From assembly GCA_023259175.1 (NCBI GenBank), contig JAHFQV010000003.1, positions 27,560 through 91,559 on the forward strand: a stretch of 64,000 nucleotides of DNA, read 5' to 3'. This stretch comes from Oxalobacteraceae bacterium. Lineage in GTDB: Bacteria; Pseudomonadota; Gammaproteobacteria; Burkholderiales; Burkholderiaceae_D. Below the pieces are notes generated by a model. That model ran no database searches. It was not told where the DNA came from and saw nothing but the letters and a program-made list of their open reading frames with translations. Position 1 is the stretch's first letter, and every line of letters begins with the position of its first letter. This document shows positions 1 to 8,213 of this stretch, piece by piece. A program made the translations under genes and the position numbers.

Positions 1-166
1 CTTACCTTTGGATGATCCAGGCTTAAATGCGGGAATCAGCCAGAATTATTTTTCTGGGGAGCCCGTTTCGCGTATTGATTTACGCGAAGTCGCCGCGAAT
101 TGGGAACCTTGGCGTACTGTCGCAACATGGTATATGTGGCGCAGTTTGGATGTAAAATCTGATTGA
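1..166 (+). CDS. DNA-3-methyladenine glycosylase-like protein, C-terminal end (partial)
   Basis: An open frame enters from the left edge (first full codon at base 2) and stops at TGA 164-166, giving 54 residues. The tail WEPWRTVATWYMWRSLD resembles the C-terminus of AlkA-type helix-hairpin-helix DNA glycosylases, which usually end with a pattern like PWR-S-A-W-Y-W-R. Such a gene commonly precedes accA in Betaproteobacteria. If correct, it removes alkylated bases in base-excision repair. The catalytic Asp and the hairpin motif lie outside the window, so the family call rests on the tail and on gene order only. Confidence 0.6.
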   Translation, partial: LPLDDPGLNAGISQNYFSGEPVSRIDLREVAANWEPWRTVATWYMWRSLDVKSD

Positions 167-188
167 TTGAAGTTAAATTGAAGTTAAA
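167..188 (+). repeat. 11-bp direct tandem repeat upstream of accA
   Basis: The unit TTGAAGTTAAA occurs twice head-to-tail (167-177 and 178-188), immediately after the glycosylase stop codon. A TATAGT hexamer follows at 193-198, but no -35 element is well spaced to it. The repeat may be simple slippage or part of the accA promoter region; the sequence alone does not decide. Confidence 0.45.
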
Positions 189-202
189 TTTTTATAGTGA
201 CT

Positions 203-224
203 AACTCGTGTGTGAGTTTTTTTT
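203..224 (+). terminator. Small hairpin plus T-run between the glycosylase gene and accA
   Basis: AACTC (203-207) and GAGTT (214-218) can pair around a 6-base loop, and T217-T224 follows directly. This has the form of a short rho-independent terminator for the upstream gene. The stem is only 5 bp, so it may be weak. It lies just before the accA ribosome-binding site. Confidence 0.4.
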
Positions 225-236
225 GAAGGGGACACG

Positions 237-1211
237 ATGACTAAAACGACATTTCTAGGATTCGAGCAATCGATCGCTGAGCTTGAAACTAAAATTGAAG
301 AACTTCGTTTTGTACAGGATGATTCCGCAGTTGACATCTCCGAAGAAATTGACCGGCTTTCCCAAAAAAGCCAAATGCTGACCAAGGATATTTATTCGAA
401 ACTCAGCCCTTGGCAAGTTTCGCAAATCTCGCGTCACCCTCAGCGTCCTTATACGCTCGATTATATTTCTCAGATTTTTACCGATTTTCACGAATTGCAC
501 GGCGATCGCTCGTTCTCAGATGACCTAGCAATTGTCGGTGGTTTGGCGCGCTTTAATGGTCAGGCCTGTATGGTGATCGGCCATCAAAAAGGGCGCGATA
601 CGAAAGAGCGGGCATTGCGCAATTTTGGCATGCCTAAACCAGAAGGCTATCGCAAGGCGATGCGCTTGATGAAATTGGCCGAGAAATTTGAAATTCCTGT
701 GTTTACTTTCATCGACACCACAGGTGCTTGGCCGGGTATCGACGCGGAAGAACGCGGGCAATCCGAAGCGATTGGCCATAGTCTGTATGTGATGGCCGAA
801 CTGAAAGTACCTTTGATTGCGACCATCATTGGCGAAGGTGGCTCGGGCGGTGCCTTGGCGCTGGCAGTGGGCGACTCGGTCTTGATGCTGCAGTATGCCA
901 CTTACTCGGTTATTTCCCCAGAAGGTTGTGCCTCAATTTTGTGGAAGACTTCGGAGCGCGCTTGTGACGCTGCGGAAGCCTTAGGTTTGACCGCAAATCG
1001 CCTTAAAGCCATGGGCTTGATCGATAAAATTATCAATGAACCTTTGGGTGGCGCACATCGCGATCCTAAGCAAATGGCAGTCTTGGTGAAGCGCGCTTTG
1101 GCCGATACCTTGCGTCAATTCCAGGGTGTGAAAACCAAAGATTTGCTCGCCGCACGCCACGAAAAATTGATGAGCTACGGAAAATTTAAGGAAACCCGGG
1201 TTTCAGAATGA
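237..1211 (+). CDS. accA: Acetyl-CoA carboxylase, carboxyltransferase alpha subunit
   Basis: AccA, with AccD, transfers the carboxyl group from biotin to acetyl-CoA to form malonyl-CoA, the first committed step of fatty acid synthesis in the cytoplasm. The 324 residues match the usual family length (about 320). The N-terminal helical part leads into a crotonase-like core with [30 protein letters not shown] and the glycine-rich [11 protein letters not shown] near residue 199. The start ATG has a GAAGGGG ribosome-binding site a few bases upstream. The stop overlaps the tilS start (ATGA), suggesting translational coupling. No anomaly seen. Confidence 0.97.
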   Translation: MTKTTFLGFEQSIAELETKIEELRFVQDDSAVDISEEIDRLSQKSQMLTKDIYSKLSPWQVSQISRHPQRPYTLDYISQIFTDFHELHGDRSFSDDLAIVGGLARFNGQACMVIGHQKGRDTKERALRNFGMPKPEGYRKAMRLMKLAEKFEIPVFTFIDTTGAWPGIDAEERGQSEAIGHSLYVMAELKVPLIATIIGEGGSGGALALAVGDSVLMLQYATYSVISPEGCASILWKTSERACDAAEALGLTANRLKAMGLIDKIINEPLGGAHRDPKQMAVLVKRALADTLRQFQGVKTKDLLAARHEKLMSYGKFKETRVSE

Positions 1212-2656
1212 AAGCATGCGTTGCCGACGAGTTTGAAAGTCGTGTGTTCGGCCAAGTAAAGCAAATTTTTGATTCACAAGCTCCCGAAAATATCAGTAAA
1301 GGAATCGCGTTAGCCTATAGCGGCGGACTCGATTCCTCAGTGCTCTTGGTTTTATTGCGCGACTATGCGCATCGCTATCAACTCCCATTTTTCGCATTTC
1401 ATATTCATCATGGCTTAAGCGCTCATGCTGACGCTTGGCGTGCGCATTGCGCGTCGACATGTGCCGCACTTGGTGTGGCGTTTGCAAGCACCGAAGTTCA
1501 GATTCAAAGTGCAGGTGATGGCATAGAATCGGCGGCGCGGCGTGAACGTTATCGCGCATTAGGTCGTTTATGTGAAGAGCGTGAAATCAGTTATCTCTTG
1601 ACCGCACATCATCAGGACGATCAGGCCGAGACGGTGTTGATGCAAATGTTGCGCGGTACTGGTTTGCGTGGTTTGGGGGGGATGGATGAAATTAATCACG
1701 CTCCGGACTTGTTAGGCTCAGCCCATCTAAAATTGGTGCGACCTTTGCTGATGCAAACCCGTTCGAGCTTAGAAAACTTTGCAAGCGAGCGTGGTATTGC
1801 GCACATTAGCGACGAGTCGAATCAGGATTTACAGTTTACGCGGAATGCAGTTCGACATCGTTTAATGCCCGTGCTAGAGTCAATTTCACCGAATTTTGCA
1901 GAGCGTTTTTTTCGTACTGCCCTGCATGCGCGTGCCGCCAACCGGATTCTCGATCAGATCGCTGCCGATGATCTCAAGCGATGTTTGCAGACAAGCACAG
2001 CGGAGGCACTAGATATCCCAATGTGGCAAAGCTTGGGTGAGGATCGCATGGATAATTTACTGCGATATTGGATATTGTCGAAAAACATGCAAGCGCCGAG
2101 TACCTCAAAATTACAGGAAATGCGTAAGCAAGTCCTGCGCGCCCGTGAAGATGCTTGTGTATCCGTGTCGCACCTAAACTTTCACTTGCATCGCTATGCG
2201 AATAAAGTTTTTCTCGTCAAGCAAGCGCCTGTGATTGCCCAGTCGCGAAGCGGGGCGCTGAATCAAGAAAATGACGATACAAAAGAGCCTATTACGCTTC
2301 ACTGGCAAGGTGAACCCAGCATCGATTTGCCTCAATGGCAGGGTCGATTACATTTCATCTCGGGCGACCAGGGAATTGCTCGAGCCAGTTTAAGCCTATC
2401 TCGCCTGCAAGTGCGCGCCCGAGAAGGTGGGGAGCGTTTACGTCTAGCGAAAAATCGCCCCTCTAGGGATTTAAAAAGCCATTTTCAAACACTGCGTATT
2501 CCATTTTGGGAGCGTGCCGGTTTGCCTTTAGTGTATGCCGACCAAGATTTAATTTTTGTCGCCCGTTTAGGATTGAACGCTGATTTTCTTGATGAGACCG
2601 ACGGTGAAAAAATTCAGATTCAGTGGCAATCCTACGAAGAAATAAATAAGCATTGA
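1208..2656 (+). CDS. tilS: tRNA(Ile)-lysidine synthase
   Basis: TilS uses ATP and lysine to convert C34 of the CAU-anticodon tRNA-Ile to lysidine, so that it reads AUA rather than AUG. The PP-loop AYSGGLDSS (about residues 37-45) marks the N-type ATP pyrophosphatase domain. [18 protein letters not shown] and [16 protein letters not shown] follow, as is typical. The C-terminal TilS domain is present ([12 protein letters not shown], then LKSHFQ). At 482 residues it is a full-length, long-form protein. The start overlaps the accA stop by 4 bases. Confidence 0.95.
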   Translation: MKACVADEFESRVFGQVKQIFDSQAPENISKGIALAYSGGLDSSVLLVLLRDYAHRYQLPFFAFHIHHGLSAHADAWRAHCASTCAALGVAFASTEVQIQSAGDGIESAARRERYRALGRLCEEREISYLLTAHHQDDQAETVLMQMLRGTGLRGLGGMDEINHAPDLLGSAHLKLVRPLLMQTRSSLENFASERGIAHISDESNQDLQFTRNAVRHRLMPVLESISPNFAERFFRTALHARAANRILDQIAADDLKRCLQTSTAEALDIPMWQSLGEDRMDNLLRYWILSKNMQAPSTSKLQEMRKQVLRAREDACVSVSHLNFHLHRYANKVFLVKQAPVIAQSRSGALNQENDDTKEPITLHWQGEPSIDLPQWQGRLHFISGDQGIARASLSLSRLQVRAREGGERLRLAKNRPSRDLKSHFQTLRIPFWERAGLPLVYADQDLIFVARLGLNADFLDETDGEKIQIQWQSYEEINKH

Positions 2657-2667
2657 GAAAGAATCGC

Positions 2668-3378
2668 ATGAAACGTCAAATTGTGCTCGATACAGAGACG
2701 ACCGGCTTAAATCCACGACTGGGAAATCGCATTCTTGAAATCGGTTGCGTCGAGCTGATCAATCGAAAATTAACTGGTCAAAATCTACATTTTTATATTA
2801 ATCCTGAACGCGAGTCTGAAGAAGGCGCGCTGGCGGTACATGGCATCACCAGCGAATTTTTGCGAGATAAGCCGAAGTTTCATGAAGTCGTCGAGACCCT
2901 TTTGGACTACGTGAAAGGTGCAGAGATACTGATCCACAATGCCCCCTTCGATTTGGGTTTTCTGGATGCTGAGTTGGCGCGACTAGAGCGAGCCTCCTTT
3001 GTCAGCGTGGTCGATGGTGTCGTCGATACCTTAGTGCAAGCGAAGGAACTTCACCCCGGAAAACGTAATTCTTTGGATGCGCTGTGCGACCGTTACGAAA
3101 TCTCAAATGCGCATCGTGCCCTGCATGGCGCTTTGCTCGATGCTGAGTTACTCGCTGAAGTCTATCTCGCAATGTCGCGCGGTCAAAACAGTTTGGGTAT
3201 CGAGCTAGAAGAAGAACTGAGCGATCGCAATACCGAGTATGAACATACGCAGGCAGAGTATGCCGAGATTCGGCTGCTATCGGCTAGTGTGGCCGATGGC
3301 GAAGCGCATCGTGAGTATCTGGAAGAGTTAGAGAAGGCGAATAAGAGCCCCAGTATTTGGAAGGCCGTAAGCGCTTGA
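2668..3378 (+). CDS. dnaQ: DNA polymerase III epsilon subunit (proofreading exonuclease)
   Basis: This is the 3'-5' exonuclease that proofreads the replicative polymerase. MKRQIVLDTETTGLNP carries the ExoI motif (DxE), NAPFDLGFLD is ExoII, and AHRALHGALLDAELLAEVY is ExoIII with the HxAxxD pattern of DnaQ-type enzymes. The ORF track starts at TTG 2653, but ATG 2668 is preferred: it gives the canonical DnaQ N-terminus and a usual length of 236 residues. The C-terminal tail would be the alpha-subunit linker region. The gene sits 11 bases after tilS and is probably cotranscribed with accA-tilS. Confidence 0.92.
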   Translation: MKRQIVLDTETTGLNPRLGNRILEIGCVELINRKLTGQNLHFYINPERESEEGALAVHGITSEFLRDKPKFHEVVETLLDYVKGAEILIHNAPFDLGFLDAELARLERASFVSVVDGVVDTLVQAKELHPGKRNSLDALCDRYEISNAHRALHGALLDAELLAEVYLAMSRGQNSLGIELEEELSDRNTEYEHTQAEYAEIRLLSASVADGEAHREYLEELEKANKSPSIWKAVSA

Positions 3379-3424
3379 AAGTGGAAAGTCTGCCGTGTTC
3401 GATCTTGGTGTTATGTTACTTTGA

Positions 3425-3448
3425 GGCAAAATTCCAACGCTTTTTGCC
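3425..3448 (+). terminator. Possible stem-loop after dnaQ
   Basis: GGCAAAA (3425-3431) and TTTTGCC (3442-3448) form a 7-bp inverted repeat around a 10-base loop, 47 bases after the dnaQ stop. No T-run follows, so termination is uncertain. Confidence 0.35.
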
Positions 3449-3618
3449 TTCGTGTTAGATTCAATTTTTTCGGTTTATATCGAATTCGGCCGTGACAAGA
3501 ATTAAGCTTGTATTTTTAAGCACATAAAAAAATTTTCGCACCACACTTAAGTTCCTTAAAATAGTGCCGTAAACGTGTTTGTGGTGTCGTATTGTTCTGA
3601 AAAACTATATTTAACTAT

Positions 3619-3645
3619 TTGATTTTTAACGGAAAATTTTATAGA
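3619..3645 (+). promoter_or_regulatory. Weak sigma-70-like promoter candidate for flhDC
   Basis: TTGATT (3619-3624) and TATAGA (3640-3645) are separated by 15 bases, slightly short for sigma-70. The region is AT-rich and about 215 bases upstream of flhD. Low confidence; 5' end mapping would be needed. Confidence 0.25.
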
Positions 3646-3684
3646 TCATATTTTTCAAGCTAGATAGTCTTTCCTTCTTATTTA

Positions 3685-3699
3685 TGTGACTTTTTCACA
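3685..3699 (+). promoter_or_regulatory. CRP-like palindrome TGTGA-N5-TCACA upstream of flhDC
   Basis: A perfect 5+5 inverted repeat with a 5-base centre (CTTTT). It has the half-sites of a CRP/FNR-family operator, but the spacer is one base shorter than the CRP consensus of 6. CRP activates flhDC in Escherichia coli, so the position is suggestive. The altered spacing means the binding protein cannot be named. Confidence 0.4.
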
Positions 3700-3715
3700 A
3701 TAAATTCTTCTTGCT

Positions 3716-3740
3716 CGATGTAGGTGCAATTCCTACGTCG
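3716..3740 (+). promoter_or_regulatory. 9-bp hairpin in the flhDC leader
   Basis: CGATGTAGG (3716-3724) and CCTACGTCG (3732-3740) pair over 9 positions, with one T-G wobble, around the 7-base loop TGCAATT. No T-run follows, so this is not a simple terminator. It lies about 120 bases upstream of flhD, probably inside the transcript, and could affect mRNA stability or act as a protein or sRNA target. Confidence 0.45.
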
Positions 3741-3862
3741 GCGCGCGCTGTTTCCTGTATTCAATTCCCCAGTTTGGCTGATACACCCTCTCAATCCTTG
3801 GTAACACAATGGTTCCACTGGGCAATAAATTTCGTTGTGGAAATTTTTAAAGAGGTGGTGAA

Positions 3863-4180
3863 ATGACTTCAAATGACATGATGGCTGAGATTCGTGATGC
3901 CAATTTAAGTTACTTAATGCTGGCTCAGCAGATGATACGCGCAGATAAGGCGACTGCGATTTTTCGATTGGGCATCGCCAAGGAAATTGCCGATCTCATT
4001 GAAGGGCTCAACAATGCCCAAATTTTGAAACTTGCTGGTTCGAACATGATGCTGGCACGTTTTCGTTTCGAGGACAGCGCGATTTTGTGCATGCTTACTC
4101 ATTACAACAAAGAGCGTAGTTTGGCACAGTCTCATGCAGCGATTTTGATGGCCGGACAAAACGTCGAAGAGATTTTGTAA
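3863..4180 (+). CDS. flhD: Flagellar transcriptional regulator FlhD
   Basis: FlhD forms a complex with FlhC (FlhD4C2 in enteric bacteria) that activates sigma-70 promoters of the second-tier flagellar genes. The 105-residue size is typical. The sequence contains the family hallmarks SYLMLAQQMIRADKATAIFRLGI and, near the end, SNMMLARFRF. ATG 3863 follows an AGAGGTGG ribosome-binding site at good spacing. flhC lies about 40 bases downstream in the same operon. Confidence 0.95.
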   Translation: MTSNDMMAEIRDANLSYLMLAQQMIRADKATAIFRLGIAKEIADLIEGLNNAQILKLAGSNMMLARFRFEDSAILCMLTHYNKERSLAQSHAAILMAGQNVEEIL

Positions 4181-4220
4181 GCGAACATTTTTCATTCGCT
4201 GAGTGAAGTGGGAGGCTATC

Positions 4221-4781
4221 ATGGTAATGAAAAGTATCGTCAATGAGGCGCACGAAATTCAATTGGCTATTGACCTCGTCAATTTAGGTGCCCGTTTACA
4301 ATTACTGGAATCTGAGACTTCCCTTTCCCGAGAGCGTTTGCTGAAAATCTATAAAGAGCTCAAAGGTGTTTCGCCACCGAAGGGCATGCTGCCTTTTTCT
4401 ACTGATTGGTTTGTGACATGGCAGCCGAATATTCATGCTTCGCTCTTTATGAATATTTACCACTACTTGCAGGAACATGCCGATGTGAAGGGCATACACG
4501 CAGTCGTTAAGGCTTACCAGCTCTATCTCGAACAGATTCCGCATGACGAGGGTGAAGAGGCTGTTTTATCGCTCACCCGTGCTTGGACTTTGGTTCGTTT
4601 TTTTGATGGCAATATGCTGTCTATGATCAAGTGCGAGGTCTGTGGCGGCATGTTCGTCGCGCATAGCCTTGATCTTCACGATCATTTTGCCTGTGGCTTA
4701 TGCCACGTCCCTTCACGTGCTGGCAAAACAAAAAAACTTAAAGACCTACAGAATCTGCAAAAGAAAAAAGCCCTCAATTAG
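4221..4781 (+). CDS. flhC: Flagellar transcriptional regulator FlhC
   Basis: FlhC is the partner of FlhD and provides zinc-dependent DNA recognition. Four cysteines are present as C138-x2-C141 and C158-x2-C161 (KCEVCGG and FACGLC), matching the zinc site of the family. The ORF track starts at GTG 4203, but a GGAGG site at 4210-4214 lies 6 bases before ATG 4221, so that start was chosen (186 residues, close to the usual length). The basic C-terminal tail is rich in lysine. It is in an operon with flhD. Confidence 0.94.
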   Translation: MVMKSIVNEAHEIQLAIDLVNLGARLQLLESETSLSRERLLKIYKELKGVSPPKGMLPFSTDWFVTWQPNIHASLFMNIYHYLQEHADVKGIHAVVKAYQLYLEQIPHDEGEEAVLSLTRAWTLVRFFDGNMLSMIKCEVCGGMFVAHSLDLHDHFACGLCHVPSRAGKTKKLKDLQNLQKKKALN

Positions 4782-4878
4782 CGTGCTAATTAGTCGCGCC
4801 TTTGCGACAGCGGATTTGCTGCGCTGTCGCTTGCAGTGGATAATCATCCTAATCAAAACGCGCGGAGAATCCCAATTG

Positions 4879-5622
4879 GTGATCGGTCTAAAAGCCTTGT
4901 TATTGCAATTGGCGGCCTTGGTTTTGACAAGTGTCTTGAGTGTTATCGTCCAAAAATTCTTGGGCTACTTGATTCCCCCATCGGTTTTTTTGAGCCTGCA
5001 TGTGTCGGTCGCGCTCAGTTTTTCTATGCTGTTTCGTTTTGACTGGTGGTGGAGTTTGATTCAGGTGCTTTTCCCCCTGTTATTGGTGCTCGCGGCACTG
5101 CATCCTTTGCCTAGTCAGTGGTATTTGTTTGCCTTCCTCATCTTCGCTTTGTTGTATTGGTCCACGTTTCGCACCCAAGTGCCTTACTACCCGTCAAAGA
5201 AAAGCTTGCTGATGCCGATCCAGGCTTTACTCCCAGCGGTTCAGGGGAGTCGATTTGTTGATCTTGGCAGTGGCATGGGGGGCTTACTCATGCAACTTGC
5301 AAAGCTTAATCCTGAGGGCCAATTCATCGGTGTGGAAATAGCGCCACTACCTTGGCTGATTAGTCGCTTGCGCGCCTTACTTTCGAGTTCTAAAGTGAAG
5401 TTCGTTTTGGGAAATTACAACAGACAGGATTTGCAGCAGTTCGATGTTGTTTTTTGTTATTTGTCTCCTGCGGCGATGCCGAGTATCTGGGAAAAGGCAA
5501 GGGCAGAAATGAAGCCTGGCGCGCTTCTCCTGAGTTACGAATTTATTATCCCCGAAAAACCACACGACTTCTGTGTGAAAATTGAAGAAGATGCGCCATA
5601 TTTATTTGGATGGCGCATATAA
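4879..5622 (+). CDS. Membrane-anchored class I SAM-dependent methyltransferase
   Basis: The first roughly 95 residues are strongly hydrophobic, with about three to four predicted membrane helices (LLLQLAALVLTSVL, VSVALSFSMLF, LIQVLFPLLLVLAAL, FAFLIFALLYW). The C-terminal part is a Rossmann-type methyltransferase: VDLGSGMGGLLMQLA is SAM motif I, followed by FIGVEIAP (motif II acidic residue) and FDVVFCYLSP. The ORF track begins at 4642 inside flhC in another frame and is implausible. A GGAG site at 4864-4867 supports TTG 4876 or GTG 4879; GTG is used here. The substrate is unknown. It lies between flhC and motA, which suggests but does not prove a motility link. Confidence 0.75.
   Translation: MIGLKALLLQLAALVLTSVLSVIVQKFLGYLIPPSVFLSLHVSVALSFSMLFRFDWWWSLIQVLFPLLLVLAALHPLPSQWYLFAFLIFALLYWSTFRTQVPYYPSKKSLLMPIQALLPAVQGSRFVDLGSGMGGLLMQLAKLNPEGQFIGVEIAPLPWLISRLRALLSSSKVKFVLGNYNRQDLQQFDVVFCYLSPAAMPSIWEKARAEMKPGALLLSYEFIIPEKPHDFCVKIEEDAPYLFGWRI
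5591..5618 (+). repeat. Perfect 9-bp inverted repeat at the end of the methyltransferase gene
   Basis: ATGCGCCAT (5591-5599) and ATGGCGCAT (5610-5618) flank a 10-base loop and overlap the last codons of the gene. No T-run follows. It may be an mRNA 3'-end stabilising or pausing hairpin between flhDC-methyltransferase and motA. Confidence 0.5.
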
Positions 5623-5755
5623 TGAAACAACAGAAATATATTTTCTGAGCAATATTTCCCGAAAATGTTGCCTCATATTACGAGATCGCTGTTATTCTTA
5701 AGTTGTTGCTCGAGAGGATTAAATTCGAAGTTAAACTTTTGAAGGAGTCTAACTC

Positions 5756-6616
5756 GTGTTTGTAATCGTGGGATACATCGTCGTATGCGGATCCGTGTTT
5801 GGTGGATTCGTTATGTCTGGCGGACACTTAGCTGTCTTATTTCAACCACTCGAATTACTGATGATTGGTGGTGCCGCTGTGGGCGCATCCTTGGTCGGCA
5901 ACAACAGTAAAACAATCAAAGCCTCGCTCAAGGCATTACCCTCAGTACTTAAAGGATCGAAATTCAACAAGGCCATGTACATGGAGTTGATGACGATGCT
6001 GTTTGACGTACTCACAAAAATCCGCAAAGAAGGTTTGATGTCGATCGAAGGCGATATTGAAAAACCGGAAGAAAGTCCGCTATTTAGTAAATATGGCCTA
6101 GTCGTTTCAGACCATCACTTAATGGAATTTTTGAGTGATTATTTGCGCCTGATGGTGTCGGGCAATATGGATGCTTTTCAGATCGAAAACTTGATGGATA
6201 ACGAACTTGAAACTCATCATGTTGAAGGTCATGTGCCTGCACATTTTATCGCTAAGTTGGGTGATGGCTTGCCCGCCTTCGGGATTGTTGCCGCAGTGAT
6301 GGGCGTGGTTCATACGATGGAATCGGTGGGGATACCGCCAGCCGAACTCGGGATTTTGATTGCCCATGCTTTGGTCGGTACCTTCCTTGGGATTTTATTG
6401 GCTTATGGTTTTGTTGGACCTTTATCTGGATTGCTGGAACAAAATTTGGACGAGTCGTCTAAAACATTTCAGTGCGTCAAAGTGACTTTGTTGGCGAGTT
6501 TAAATGGCTATGCGCCGGCTTTGTCAGTGGAATTTGGCCGTAAAGTTTTGTATTCAACTGAGCGACCTTCGTTCTCCGAGTTGGAAGAACATATTAAACA
6601 ATCTAAATCGAAATAG
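5756..6616 (+). CDS. motA: Flagellar stator protein MotA
   Basis: MotA is the inner-membrane part of the ion-driven stator that pushes on the rotor protein FliG. The 286 residues match the long enterobacterial-type MotA. The N-terminal GYIVVCGSVFGGFVMSGGHL and the proline-containing segment GIPPAELGILIAHALVGTFLGILL are typical; four membrane segments are apparent. The start is GTG 5756 with a strong GAAGGAG site at 5741-5747. motB follows after 25 bases. A second MotA-type gene, motC, lies at 22716, so this organism has two stator systems. Confidence 0.95.
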   Translation: MFVIVGYIVVCGSVFGGFVMSGGHLAVLFQPLELLMIGGAAVGASLVGNNSKTIKASLKALPSVLKGSKFNKAMYMELMTMLFDVLTKIRKEGLMSIEGDIEKPEESPLFSKYGLVVSDHHLMEFLSDYLRLMVSGNMDAFQIENLMDNELETHHVEGHVPAHFIAKLGDGLPAFGIVAAVMGVVHTMESVGIPPAELGILIAHALVGTFLGILLAYGFVGPLSGLLEQNLDESSKTFQCVKVTLLASLNGYAPALSVEFGRKVLYSTERPSFSELEEHIKQSKSK

Positions 6617-6641
6617 TCCTAACCAAAAACAGGGTGTGATT

Positions 6642-7571
6642 GTGGCTGCTGACGAAGTCCGTCCTATCATTGTTAAGCGCATTAAAAAGGTCGCCGGGGG
6701 CCATCATGGCGGCGCTTGGAAAATCGCGTATGCCGATTTCGTTACGGCGATGATGGCCTTCTTTCTTTTGATGTGGTTGCTAGGCTCGACTGCCAAAGGA
6801 AATTTGCAAGGGATAGCCGAATATTTTCAAACGCCTTTGAAAGTGGCCATGATGGGCGGGGATGGCAGTGGCGATAGTTCGAGTGTGCTACAAGGGGGCG
6901 GTAAGGATTTGTCGGCGCGTGATGGGCAAGTAAAAAAAGGTGATATTGAAGCGGCCAAAAAAACCTACAATTTACAAGCAGCCGAAGCGGCGCTAGCAAA
7001 ACTCGATGCTGAGCGCTTAAAGGGTCTGAAGGAAAAAATCGAAGCGGCCATCGAATCGAGTCAAACCCTGAAACAATTTAAAAAACAGCTACTGCTCGAC
7101 ATTACGACCGAAGGCTTGCGGATACAAATGGTCGATGAAAAGAATCGTCCTATGTTTGCGTCAGCCAAAGCTGAGTTACAACCCTACACCCGAGAAATTT
7201 TGCATGAAATTGGTTTGGCTTTAAATGAAGTTCCGAACAAAATTAGTCTCTCTGGACATACCGATGCCGCACCTTATCTGAACGGTGAAAAAGGGTATAG
7301 CAATTGGGAGTTGTCGGCGGATCGCGCCAATGCCTCGCGGCGTGAATTAATCTACGGTGGCATGGATGAGAGCAAAGTTTTGCGCGTCGTCGGACTGTCT
7401 TCATCGGTGCTGTTTGATAAAGCTGATCCGCTCAATCCTATTAATCGTCGTATCAGTATCATCGTCATGAATAAGAAAACGGAACTGTCTGCCTCGCAAG
7501 ATGGTGGTGAAGTTGACTTGGAAAAGCAGGACGGAGTTGGGGTCGAGTTAAAGCAAAACGTGGTCCAATAA
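6642..7571 (+). CDS. motB: Flagellar stator protein MotB
   Basis: MotB forms the stator channel with MotA and anchors it to peptidoglycan. GGAWKIAYADFVTAMMAFFLLMWLLG holds the single membrane helix with the ion-binding Asp (YADF). A plug/linker region follows, then an OmpA-like peptidoglycan-binding domain (LSGHTDAAPY, NWELSADRAN, NRRISI). The ORF track starts inside motA at 6504; GTG 6642 with an AGGG site 7 bases upstream gives a normal 309-residue protein. It is cotranscribed with motA. Confidence 0.94.
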   Translation: MAADEVRPIIVKRIKKVAGGHHGGAWKIAYADFVTAMMAFFLLMWLLGSTAKGNLQGIAEYFQTPLKVAMMGGDGSGDSSSVLQGGGKDLSARDGQVKKGDIEAAKKTYNLQAAEAALAKLDAERLKGLKEKIEAAIESSQTLKQFKKQLLLDITTEGLRIQMVDEKNRPMFASAKAELQPYTREILHEIGLALNEVPNKISLSGHTDAAPYLNGEKGYSNWELSADRANASRRELIYGGMDESKVLRVVGLSSSVLFDKADPLNPINRRISIIVMNKKTELSASQDGGEVDLEKQDGVGVELKQNVVQ

Positions 7572-7618
7572 TTTTTCAATTGAGTGCAACTGTAATGTTG
7601 CGGAACGGGACGCTGAAG

Positions 7619-8167
7619 ATGTCAGATCGAAAAAACCTAGGATCACAAGTGAAAGAGTTACTCGCAGGAGTCTCTGATCATGGGGTCGACCACTTATTGG
7701 AAGTGGAAACAGATTTAGTGCAAACCACGATTTTGTTAGCCGAGGCAATTGAGCGCTTAGGGGCCAATTTTTTGGATTTGCATTCTTCATTGACCTCACA
7801 GGAAGCACAGATAAAACTCATAGTCGAAGCGGGGCAGGTGCCGCAAGACAGTGTTGATCGTTTATCTAAGATACAGGCAGATATTTCTTTGCACATCAAT
7901 CAGGCGGTAACGAGTCTTCAGTTTCAGGATTTAACTGGACAACTCATCGCCCGTACAGTGCAAAGGAGCGCCGGATTACGCGAGCTTTTGAGTACCTTAG
8001 AAATTGAAGGACACGTTATCCCAAATGATGGTGAAATCGATGAGATTTCCTCGATGTTGACTGAGATTACGTCCAAGCTGGAAGCGCAGAGTATCGCACT
8101 CAAAAGTTTGCTACGAAAAACGGTTAACCAACAGCATATGGACAGCGGCGATATTGAATTATTTTAG
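7619..8167 (+). CDS. Short CheZ-like protein (putative CheY phosphatase paralogue)
   Basis: A 182-residue, probably all-helical protein. LQFQDLTGQLIART matches the CheZ catalytic segment, and both catalytic residues are kept (Asp104 and Gln108 here, Asp143 and Gln147 in CheZ). The full-length CheZ at 14420 carries the same motif. The C-terminus is DIELF rather than the CheZ CheY-binding tail DDLLDSLGF. Start choice is uncertain: TTG 7580, ATG 7595 and ATG 7619 are in frame, and 7619 was chosen because the resulting MSDRKN start has no hydrophobic or odd extension. Its place between motB and cheY suggests dephosphorylation of the adjacent response regulator (inference). Confidence 0.7.
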   Translation: MSDRKNLGSQVKELLAGVSDHGVDHLLEVETDLVQTTILLAEAIERLGANFLDLHSSLTSQEAQIKLIVEAGQVPQDSVDRLSKIQADISLHINQAVTSLQFQDLTGQLIARTVQRSAGLRELLSTLEIEGHVIPNDGEIDEISSMLTEITSKLEAQSIALKSLLRKTVNQQHMDSGDIELF

Positions 8168-8213
8168 TTGTCAGAGGTGTGGGTGTTTCAATCTTTTTTA
8201 AATTGGAGTTGTG

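Larger units (their letters stand above)
3379..3862. other. 484-bp AT-rich intergenic region upstream of flhDC
   Basis: No convincing gene lies here; the 64-aa reverse ORF at 3678-3872 is judged spurious. The stretch holds a post-dnaQ stem-loop, a weak sigma-70-like promoter candidate, a TGTGA/TCACA palindrome, and two further inverted repeats before flhD. One of these is GTTCCAC-like: TTCCAC 3813-3818 with GTGGAA 3837-3842. A long AT-rich leader is typical of flhDC, which integrates many regulators in Gammaproteobacteria. Which regulators act here is unknown. Confidence 0.6.

Noticed and set aside
3678-3872. 64-aa reverse-strand ORF in the flhDC leader
   Set aside because: No recognisable family, no ribosome-binding site, and it overlaps the flhD start and the leader hairpin. 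It is probably a chance ORF.
201-5759. The 11-base string CTAACTCGTGT appears both before accA (201-211) and at the motA start (5749-5759)
   Set aside because: Flanking sequence does not extend the match and one copy includes the motA GTG, so it is likely chance.
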